Part shown: positions 55,437 through 62,708 of the stretch, piece by piece
Layout of the letters: the number at the start of each line of letters is the position of its first letter
Numbering within the stretch: position 1 is the first letter of the stretch
Assembly: GCA_016707785.1 (NCBI GenBank)
Contig: JADJGZ010000011.1
Location: 77,290-141,289 of the forward strand
Direction of reading: 5' to 3'
DNA from: Bacteroidales bacterium
GTDB lineage: Bacteria > Bacteroidota > Bacteroidia > Bacteroidales > UBA4417
Length of the DNA stretch: 64,000 nt
Translations under genes and position numbers: made by a program
The notes under the pieces: generated by a model
The model's database searches: none
Told to the model about the DNA's origin: nothing
The model's input: only the letters and a program-made list of their open reading frames with translations

Positions 55437-55819
55437 CCAGGCAGTCTGGGTATGGCAATCCTGGCAGGTGGTGGCAAATTGAGAAGTTACAGTTGCTGGG
55501 GGTGTGAAGCTACATGGTTCGGATTTGTGGTCTGGTTATAATTGTCAATATGGCATCCATCACAGGTATTGGGGGTAGAATTATAATTCCCATTATGACA
55601 ATCTGCACATTGTGAAGCTATGGCAACATGAGCACCTTGAAGTGCATAATAGTTGTTATGCACGCTGAAAGTAGCGGGAGCCCAACCCGGAGCGGTAGTA
55701 TGACAGCTTGCACAGTCATTTGAGAGACTAAGTGAGGTATGGCTGGGGTTTGCTGACTGATTGTAGTCGTTGATATGGCAACTGGAACATTCGCTGGATG
55801 TACCTGCATATCCATTCGA
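54465..55819 (-). repeat. Three tandem 444-bp coding repeats in the cytochrome gene
   Basis: Units start at the codons after CxxCH in (S/A)NGY: 55819, 55352 and 54908. The spacing is 467 and 444; the 23-base excess in the first is the insertion at 55483-55505. Each unit encodes 148 residues with six haem motifs; the last third of copy three diverges into the IYSG unit. Confidence 0.85.
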
Positions 55820-55834
55820 TGGCAGCTGGCACAA
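55487..55834 (-). CDS. Multiheme cytochrome fragment (4 CX2CH)
   Basis: Four CX2CH motifs form the first of three ~148-residue repeats. The frame is lost at NHVASH, where a 23-base insertion (55483-55505) interrupts the repeat relative to the next two copies. Confidence 0.75.
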   Translation of the reverse strand: MCQLPSNGYAGTSSECSSCHINDYNQSANPSHTSLSLSNDCASCHTTAPGWAPATFSVHNNYYALQGAHVAIASQCADCHNGNYNSTPNTCDGCHIDNYNQTTNPNHVASHPQQL

Positions 55835-56023
55835 TCAGTACCGGCATGACCTCCTGTTAAATGGAATGGAGAAGTATTGTGGTTGAAACTACCGGCTGAG
55901 TTCCCATCAGGATGGCAGGCAAGACAAGCTTCAGTTGTGTAAACATACCCCCCTACTCCCTGGTGTTCATTGTTAGTGGAATTCTGCTGGTGACAGGAAG
56001 ATGTACAGGTTACTACTTTATAA

Positions 56024-57025
56024 TTACCTGGATTGGTATGACAGTCGGAACATTGATCCCATTCTCCCTGGTTTTGTCCTGAATAAATAGGGAAAATATT
56101 GTCCGTCATGGTTAAATGTTGCGGGTGTCCAGGATGCTTGCGAATGGCAATCAGCACAGGTAGTCGGGAATTGAGCAGTAGAATGTGACGGATCATTCGT
56201 CTGGTTGTATTCATCAATATGACATCCTGAGCAGGTATTTGGAGTGTTGGTGTAGCTCCCCTGGTGACAGGAGGCACAATCATTTCCAATTCCAGCATGT
56301 GCACCTTCAAGTACATAATAATTACTATGTGTCGGGAAAGTAGCCGGCGACCAACCCGGACCCGTAGTATGACATACCGCACAATCATTGGAGATTCCTA
56401 TTCCGGTATGGTTAGGGTTGGTGGTCTGATTATAATTATTGGTATGACAACTGGCGCAAACTGTAGAAGTATTAGTATATTTGTTTGCATGACAGCTATT
56501 GCAATCGTCAACAGCATGCCCTCCGGTTAATGGAAATGCTGAAGTATTGTGGTCGAAACTGCCCTGTGAATTACCTGCGGGATGGCATTCGAAACAGGCT
56601 ATACTATTATACGCATATCCTCCAACCCCCTGGTGCTCGTCATCCATATCGGGTTGGTTGTGATCATGACAATCAATGCAACTGAATACTTTAAAATTCC
56701 CTGGATTGGTATGGCATTCAGAGCAATCATTCCATTCACCCTGGTGACTTCCTGAATAAATAGGAAAATACTGTCCATCGTGATTGAAAGTTGAGGGCGT
56801 CCAGGCATTCACATTATGACAATCCTCACAGGTTGTCGGAAACTGGGCTGCAGCATGTGAAGGGTCGTTTGACTCATTATAATCAGCTGCATGGCATCCA
56901 AAACAAGTATTTGGTGTATTGGTATAATTCCCTTTATGACAGGAAAAACAATCATTCGCAATTGACTGATGAGCTCCCAATAACGGATAAACTGTATTAT
57001 GATTAGGAAAGATGCTGGTTTCCAA
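56024..57025 (-). CDS. Multiheme cytochrome fragment (12 CX2CH)
   Basis: This is the longest clean central frame, with twelve CX2CH motifs and the second IYSG unit. After HDGQYFP an extra base in an A run on the plus strand (56093-56096) diverts the frame; the correct continuation (IYSGQNQGEW, CSDCH, CTSSCH, CLACH, CASCH) lies in another frame down to ~55818. Confidence 0.8.
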   Translation of the reverse strand: METSIFPNHNTVYPLLGAHQSIANDCFSCHKGNYTNTPNTCFGCHAADYNESNDPSHAAAQFPTTCEDCHNVNAWTPSTFNHDGQYFPIYSGSHQGEWNDCSECHTNPGNFKVFSCIDCHDHNQPDMDDEHQGVGGYAYNSIACFECHPAGNSQGSFDHNTSAFPLTGGHAVDDCNSCHANKYTNTSTVCASCHTNNYNQTTNPNHTGIGISNDCAVCHTTGPGWSPATFPTHSNYYVLEGAHAGIGNDCASCHQGSYTNTPNTCSGCHIDEYNQTNDPSHSTAQFPTTCADCHSQASWTPATFNHDGQYFPYLFRTKPGRMGSMFRLSYQSR

Positions 57026-57692
57026 TCAGGAAGAGTTGTAGGGCAGGTTCCACAATCATTTCCAATGCCGGATGCAATATGATTTGGATTGGTTGTTTGA
57101 TTATAGGCATTGGTATGACAACTGGAGCAGGTGGTTGGTGTCCCAGCATACTGGAGGTATGACAACTTGAACAGTTAGTGGTTGTATGGGCTCCCGTTAA
57201 TGGAAAGCTGGTAGAATTATGGTCAAAAGCGCCATCTCCTGAACCATTTGGATGACAGCCAAAACAAGCGATACTATTATAAGTGTAACCGCTAACTCCT
57301 TCATGTTCATCATCTGTATCCCCCTGGTTATGCTCATGGCAATTGGTGCAGGTAAATTGAGCATAATTGGAAGGATTTGTATGACAGTCGGAACAATTAT
57401 CCCATTCTCCTTTATGAGTTCCTGAATAAATAGGGAAAGACTGGGAATCATGATCTTTATATTCTGCCGGACTCCATCCCGGATTAAGATTGTGACATTG
57501 CTTGCAATCGGTTGAAAATTGTAATGTAATGTGGTTAGGACTTGCTGCAGTATTATAATCCTGCTGATGACAGGAAACACAAGCAGCATCAATGCTGGAA
57601 TATGATCCTGAGGTATGACAGGTTTTACAGTCACTGATTTCATGGCCGCCCGTAAGTGGGAAGAAATTGTGATTGATACCGGCTCGGACCAT
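57003..57692 (-). CDS. Multiheme cytochrome fragment (7 CX2CH)
   Basis: This has seven CX2CH motifs and the first copy of the FPIYSGTHKGEW three-haem unit. The genuine frame is lost at ~57150 after HTSS; the shifted frame gives YAGTPTTCSSCHTNAYN and then the CGTCP variant before returning near 57010. Confidence 0.75.
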   Translation of the reverse strand: MVRAGINHNFFPLTGGHEISDCKTCHTSGSYSSIDAACVSCHQQDYNTAASPNHITLQFSTDCKQCHNLNPGWSPAEYKDHDSQSFPIYSGTHKGEWDNCSDCHTNPSNYAQFTCTNCHEHNQGDTDDEHEGVSGYTYNSIACFGCHPNGSGDGAFDHNSTSFPLTGAHTTTNCSSCHTSSMLGHQPPAPVVIPMPIIKQPIQIILHPALEMIVEPALQLFLIGNQHLS

Positions 57693-57703
57693 TCGAAAGA
57701 GTT

Positions 57704-58111
57704 TTATATTATGACATTCTTCGCAATTTGTTGAATAACCGGCTGGGTGTGATTAGGGTTCGTTGTAGACAGGTAGTTATCTTTATGACAATCAAAACAT
57801 TCAACTCCCAGGGGATCAAAACGTAATGCAGAAGCTGTTCCTAAGCCATTCGCAGCCGGTGAAAGATTAATATGACAATCGGAACAATTCGCCTGGGTAT
57901 GAGGCCCGATTAAAGGGAAACGGCTCATTTGATGCAATTGGGTAGTATTGGTAACCACCCAGGAATTAGGCGTATGACATCGGGAGCAATCAGTCCCCAC
58001 AGTTTGCTCATGAATATCGATATGACATTCATTGCAATCAGTGGGAGTCTTTACAAATTCAAGGGAGGTATGGCAATCCTTGCAGGAAACAGATTGGTGC
58101 TGCCCTACCAA
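57704..58111 (-). CDS. Multiheme cytochrome fragment (5 CX2CH)
   Basis: This continues the frame of the preceding fragment with five CX2CH motifs. It goes out of frame after NHTQ (~57743), where one missing base separates it from AGYSTNCEECHNIKLF, which leads into the next fragment. Confidence 0.75.
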   Translation of the reverse strand: MVGQHQSVSCKDCHTSLEFVKTPTDCNECHIDIHEQTVGTDCSRCHTPNSWVVTNTTQLHQMSRFPLIGPHTQANCSDCHINLSPAANGLGTASALRFDPLGVECFDCHKDNYLSTTNPNHTQPVIQQIAKNVII

Positions 58112-58264
58112 TGGGAATTTCGTAACACTATGATCAAAGGCTAATTTGGCAAGGTCAATCTTCCAGCCATCCGTAGTATGGCAATCCTTGCAACTGATGG
58201 CAAAACCAGTCCCATGGGGAGATTTCTGGGCAAAATACTCCCGAAAATGATCAGTGTGAAAGGA

Positions 58265-58990
58265 TTATTGATGACAGTCTTCGCATTTGATTTTCTTTGT
58301 TTTATAAAGGATGAAAGTTGCTTCACCAATGGTGACAGGTTGGTGGCATTTTTCACAAGGGAGGCCTGAATGTTTGCCATCCAATGGAAATTGTGATTTG
58401 TTGTGATCAAAAGAAGCTGTTGGTTTGAAAGCTATTGAATTATGGCATTTTTTACAATCTGTCTTTCCATTCTCGTCAAACTGCTGCCGATGAATGTCGG
58501 TATGACAGTCACTACAATTCATGGATAAATCCTTAAAAGTCTGGTTGGCATGACCCTTCACTTCCTTGTTAAAATGGCAGTCTCTGCATGTTTTGGTTTC
58601 ATGTGCACCTTCAAGAATAAACTGTGTGATTTTATGATCAAATTCAACCTGATTCCAACGGCTATTCGAATGACAGTTTTCACAATTTTCTTCAGGATAG
58701 TATTTCTCTGATATCTTGCCTGTATGAATGTTCTCATGACAGTCTTTACAATTCTTCCCGATCTCTTTAAATTTCCATTTAGTCTCTTTCTTATGGCATG
58801 AAATACAAGGTGTTGCCAGATGTGCACCTTTCAATGGAAATCCTGATGAATTATGTTTCTCAATGGTAAAAGAAGAGCCTTTGAATCCTTGCACCGAATG
58901 GCATTCAGAACAATCAGGTGAAACACCGTTCTTAACAAATTGCTTTTCGTGATAATCCGTATGACAATCAGTGCAGTGCTTATGCAGCAA
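58265..58990 (-). CDS. Multiheme cytochrome fragment (10 CX2CH)
   Basis: This is in the same frame as the N-terminal fragment. It has ten CX2CH motifs with repeated LxGAH/CxxCHxxxH spacing. It ends at an in-frame TAA (58265-58267) after CEDCHQ; the frame continues unbroken beyond it (SFHTDHFREYFAQKS, then CKDCH), so this is a single nonsense codon rather than a natural C-terminus. Confidence 0.8.
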   Translation of the reverse strand: MLHKHCTDCHTDYHEKQFVKNGVSPDCSECHSVQGFKGSSFTIEKHNSSGFPLKGAHLATPCISCHKKETKWKFKEIGKNCKDCHENIHTGKISEKYYPEENCENCHSNSRWNQVEFDHKITQFILEGAHETKTCRDCHFNKEVKGHANQTFKDLSMNCSDCHTDIHRQQFDENGKTDCKKCHNSIAFKPTASFDHNKSQFPLDGKHSGLPCEKCHQPVTIGEATFILYKTKKIKCEDCHQ

Positions 58991-59086
58991 TGGTGTAGTA
59001 AGTTTTATCTTGTGGCACGACTTACAACTCTACTGCCTGGTGCTTGCCTTCTAATTTGAAATCTGTTTTACTATGATCAAAATTCT

Positions 59087-59878
59087 TTACCCACCAACGG
59101 CTGTAAAAGACTCAGTATTATGGCATTCAGAACATTTCTGCCCAAATTTGTTATTATGAGCATCTTCATGACAATTCGTGCAATTGGCATATTTAACTCC
59201 CTTGAATTCCTGGAATTTTACTCCATTTCTCATGGATGTTTTATGACACTCAGCACAGGCAACATCCTGATGCCTACCAGTTAGTTTGAAGCCGGATTTC
59301 TGATGACTAAATTTAGTGGCAGGCTTGAACTTTTCATTGTCATGACAATCGGCACAACTGCTGGAAAGAGATTTCTGATGATAATCGGTATGACATGATA
59401 AGCAATCTGTCCCCATCCCGAGAAAGGTGTATTTTTTTGCCTTTATCTTGGCATCCTTTATATACTGGGGTTTATGACAATCCTCACATTTCTTTTTATT
59501 GTGGGCTCCAAGGAGTTTATAGCCGGTAAGGGCATGATTGAACTTGGTTTTATCGAAGCGGATGATTTGAAAATTAACTCCGTGATGGTCACTATGGCAG
59601 GATGCACATTGTTTCCCTTTCACCTCAGCGGATGAGTGATATCCCTTATTACTGCTGATCCTGGTCTTCAGTTCAGTATGGCAGGCCAGACACTTATCAT
59701 TCGAGACTTTTTCACCCAGGATGTGACATTTGGTGCAATTTGACATTCCCTCCAGATGTGAATGCACCTTGGCAAGATCTCCCGGAGATATCTGTGATTT
59801 AACCTCAACCAAAAAGCAAAGTTGAAACAGGAATAATCCTGTCAGAAGTACTTTAAAGAGGTTAGTAGGATAAATCAT
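59087..59878 (-). CDS. Multiheme cytochrome, N-terminal fragment (9 CX2CH)
   Basis: This 263-residue frame carries the signal peptide (FKVLLTGLFLFQLCFLVEV) and nine CX2CH motifs. It ends TESFTAVGG where one base appears to be missing (~59090). The other frame continues VKNFDHSKTDFKLEGKHQ and, after an extra base at ~59027, CKSCH, returning to the original frame. Confidence 0.85.
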   Translation of the reverse strand: MIYPTNLFKVLLTGLFLFQLCFLVEVKSQISPGDLAKVHSHLEGMSNCTKCHILGEKVSNDKCLACHTELKTRISSNKGYHSSAEVKGKQCASCHSDHHGVNFQIIRFDKTKFNHALTGYKLLGAHNKKKCEDCHKPQYIKDAKIKAKKYTFLGMGTDCLSCHTDYHQKSLSSSCADCHDNEKFKPATKFSHQKSGFKLTGRHQDVACAECHKTSMRNGVKFQEFKGVKYANCTNCHEDAHNNKFGQKCSECHNTESFTAVGG

Positions 59879-59904
59879 TTCTTCAATTAATTGGACAGTT
59901 TCTG

Positions 59905-61236
59905 TTAAGTGTGTTTCAAAATGGCTTCACCAAACTTTTGGTAATCATAATTCCAGCCTTTGTAAAAACTGGATAGGTAATTCACCCCGGCAAAAATATA
60001 TACGAATTGATTGACAATATGTATCTCCTTGTCCTCCTTCAAATCCTTTAGCAACACAGATTCCTTTAGTATTTCAACCGGTGAGGTATTAAAGAGTACC
60101 CTTACTTTGCCAGAAGATGAAGCCATACCAATTCTTTCGCTATTCATGGGTTTCAAACGGCTAAACGTATCACCCCTGTATGATAAGGTTACATTATTAT
60201 GGTCACAAAGAAGCAACGCTGATTCAATAGCAGAATCACCGCCTCCCACTACCATAATATCTTTACCACTGATATCTTCGGGCTCTAATAATCTGTAGGC
60301 TACCTTTTCCAGCATTTCACCCGGAACCCCTAGCTTTCGTGGAGTACCTCTCCGGCCAATGGCGATTAAAACCGTTTTGGTTGAAAGTTTTTCGCCTGCC
60401 TGTGTTTCAACCAGAAAATGGTTATTCTCCTTATGAATGGCTTCCACTTTAGTATTTTCCCGGATAGTAAGCTGATTTTTCCCTAATGCGTTTTGCCATA
60501 AATCCAGGAGTTCGGTTTTACTGGTTTCAAATAGTTTGACCTTTCCAAAAAGTGGTAAGTCCATGGCTGAGGTCATTACAATTTTTTGCCTGGGAAAGGT
60601 ATAAACTGTCCCTCCAAGTGTGTCCTGTTCCAGGGTCAGAAACTTTAAGTTGTGCTTTTTAGCTGTCAGGGAAGCTGAAATACCAGCCGGGCCTGCCCCG
60701 ATTATAATCAAATCATAGGTAGCATCATGACTTCCCCTGAGTGTTCTGACCAGGTTGTCGACCGCCTGTTTGCCTTGTTCTACAGCATTCTTTATGAGTC
60801 CCATCCCTCCCAATTCACCGGCAATATAAATTCCATTGACATTGGTTTCAAAATTCTGATTGACATGGGGTAAATCAACACCCCGCGTTTCTGTACCAAT
60901 AACTAACATGATGGCTTGTGTAGGACAGGCATGAAAGCATGCACCATGACCAATACATCTCGATGCATTAATCGTAGTGGCTTTCCCGTCTTTTATGCCA
61001 ATAATGTCTTTTTCAGGACATGCAGCAACACAGGCACCGGTTTTGATACAGCTATTTGCATCAATAACCGGGTGCAGAGAGATAGGCTCAAATAATCCAT
61101 CCTGTTTGGCCTTGATAATCTTCTCTTCTACTTTTTTAGATTCTCTTTTCTGCTTGCGCAGATAAATGAAAACCACGATCAGGCAGAATAATACTGCAAC
61201 TGAATAAATTGCGACCTGTTCTATGAGTATTTCCAT
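59905..61236 (-). CDS. Membrane-anchored Fe-S / NAD(P)-FAD oxidoreductase
   Basis: This 443-residue protein has an N-terminal TM helix (~8-26), a ferredoxin-like domain (~55-115), and a thioredoxin-reductase-like FAD/NAD(P) domain. The FAD-binding motif is LIIIGAGPAGISAS (~178) and the NAD(P) motif is IMVVGGGDSAIES (~320). The ferredoxin cysteines are CIKTGACVAACP and CIGHGACFHACP: in each the second Cys of CxxCxxC is replaced (Thr, His), a variant I recall from this YpdA-like family. It likely passes electrons between NAD(P)H or ferredoxin and the membrane cytochrome b encoded just upstream. ATG 61236 is preferred to GTG 61239. Confidence 0.85.
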   Translation of the reverse strand: MEILIEQVAIYSVAVLFCLIVVFIYLRKQKRESKKVEEKIIKAKQDGLFEPISLHPVIDANSCIKTGACVAACPEKDIIGIKDGKATTINASRCIGHGACFHACPTQAIMLVIGTETRGVDLPHVNQNFETNVNGIYIAGELGGMGLIKNAVEQGKQAVDNLVRTLRGSHDATYDLIIIGAGPAGISASLTAKKHNLKFLTLEQDTLGGTVYTFPRQKIVMTSAMDLPLFGKVKLFETSKTELLDLWQNALGKNQLTIRENTKVEAIHKENNHFLVETQAGEKLSTKTVLIAIGRRGTPRKLGVPGEMLEKVAYRLLEPEDISGKDIMVVGGGDSAIESALLLCDHNNVTLSYRGDTFSRLKPMNSERIGMASSSGKVRVLFNTSPVEILKESVLLKDLKEDKEIHIVNQFVYIFAGVNYLSSFYKGWNYDYQKFGEAILKHT

Positions 61237-61239
61237 CAC

Positions 61240-62104
61240 TCAGAATATCCATCTGTAACCAAAAACGATAGTGACTCCGACATGAATCACCATAATCACC
61301 AGCATTACAAGAGCAAAAGGTAAATGTGCTACATGCCAGTATTTAAATAGGTTCTGCATGGTAACCAGGCGCTCTATGCGTCGGTTCAGGGAGATTTCAT
61401 TGTTTACCAACCTGATTACTTGTTTACGTTCTGCTTTGGGTATCTTATTGCTTCTCAGCACATTTTTACACTACGTAGCGCTTTCTTATCCTGTATGTAA
61501 CGTTTCAATGTACGTGAAAACACATTGCCCTGAAAACGACTGATCTTTGAACGGGTAGAGGCGACAATCAATTCAAAACTGCCTTCATCCAGCTGTACCG
61601 ATTGATTTAAGGCTGCTCCAATATCCCCTTTCATATCTCTTATTTCATTCAGACTCAATTCCCGGCCTTCTATGCTCCTGGGAATTTGAATGTAAATAAA
61701 TCTTCCGATGATTCCACTAAGAAAACAGCTACCATACTCCAGAAACTGATGGCAACAATACCACCGAATTTGAAGGAGGTATGGAATAAAACCAGGATTG
61801 GACCTAATGTACATAAAAGATGTGAAATTCAAGCCAATGCTTCAAAAGGCCTAACCTTGAAAATATCCTGTACCTTTTTCGGGCCATATACAGAATGACT
61901 CAAAAATCATGAATAAAGAACCAATGATCCCGATTCCATGACCAAGAATGCCACTGGGTTTGAGTATGGAATGATCCGGATGGAAAGCTCTCTCTTCCAT
62001 GCTGGTAATATAGTAAGCGTATCCCTTCATGAAAAGGGCAACCAGGCAACGATCACAATTAATGAAAGAGTTACCAGGTAGATTCTGTGAGCTGTTTTAG
62101 TCAT
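61240..62104 (-). pseudogene. Cytochrome b-like five-helix membrane protein, frame-broken
   Basis: Rejoining frames gives a ~288-residue membrane protein starting MTKTAHRIYLVTLSLIVIVAW. Later pieces are GYAYYITSMEERAFHPDHS, SGILGHGIGIIGSLFMIF, HWLEFHIF, LCTLGPILVLFHTSFKFGG, then GRFIYIQIPRSIEGRELSL and a last helix in HVAHLPFALVMLVIMVIHVG. The TM histidines suggest b-haem ligation. Open pieces lie at 61455-61832 and 61240-61461. Breaks are near 62035, 61895, 61815, 61735 and 61465; several are one base short in an A or T run. It is the first gene of the operon and probably the quinol-facing subunit. Confidence 0.7.
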
Positions 62105-62708
62105 CCAAAGTAATTAATTGTGTATCAAATAGTTGCTTTGTTTCCATTTGATTGAGAAAATCAAATTTAATATAAATAACCAAGAAACTATTGCATTTAT
62201 TTTAATTTAGAATTATTCTAAATTGTCATTTTGGACTCATTCGAGACTAAATATCCAGGCCGAATCAATATATGATAATCCAGGAAAAGTAATCTTTTGA
62301 AATGGACAGAAAATACTGAATAATAGCTTGCTAAGTTCAATTAGCAATTATCCAGTTTCTTACAAATACATCTAAGTCATTATTAATAATATATTAATAT
62401 TTATTTATTTATATATGTTGATATTACTTGATTATTATTTTTCATTTCTTATACTTATACTAAAAATAGCCTCTTGTACTAATAATGTACGTATTTAATA
62501 ATTTTATGCGAGGATTTCTGGAATTTAAAGATATGTACTTTTCTAATGGTACGAAGAATCCCTTGCCCCTGCAATTAGCGTATAATTTCAAAAATTTACC
62601 AGAACACTCATTCATAATTCAATGATTTGAGTAAATTGCTCAGCCCTTATTAAATTTACTGTTTAAAATTTACAGGGGTCGAATACATAACGTTTCAATC
62701 GCATTTCC
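62105..62708. other. 604-bp AT-rich divergent intergenic region
   Basis: There is no gene or RNA. It is strongly AT-rich, with an almost pure A/T stretch around 62380-62450, and must contain the promoters of the cytochrome operon (minus) and galactokinase (plus). No operator palindrome stood out. Confidence 0.55.
62162..62169 (-). promoter_or_regulatory. Candidate -7 box (TAAATTTG) for the cytochrome operon
   Basis: This TAnnTTTG match on the minus strand lies 58 bases before the first operon gene. No -33 box is clear. Confidence 0.45.

Larger units (their letters stand above)
54285..59878 (-). pseudogene. Giant multiheme c-type cytochrome (about 70 haem motifs), frame-broken
   Basis: Rejoining the reading frames gives one exported protein of ~1,855 residues with a signal peptide (first ~28 residues) and no other hydrophobic stretch. 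Hand count: 69 CX2CH, two CX3CH (CTSSCH, CTTSCH) and one CX2CP (57040-57054). That is about one haem per 26 residues. The N-terminal third is irregular (FPLKGAH..C..CH modules); the C-terminal two thirds are built of ~74-residue three-haem units. Breaks: about 59090, 59027, 58265 (in-frame TAA), 57743, 57150, 57010, 56094, 55818, and a 23-base insertion at 55483-55505. Most are one-base changes, some in homopolymers. It has no T9SS tail, so it is probably periplasmic or threaded into the barrel encoded next. Role: electron storage or long-range transfer. Confidence 0.85.

Noticed and set aside
55618..56388. Long ORF read as a separate 256-residue protein
   Set aside because: Only its middle (about 55840-56095) is the true cytochrome frame; both ends are shadow frames joined by the two frameshifts.
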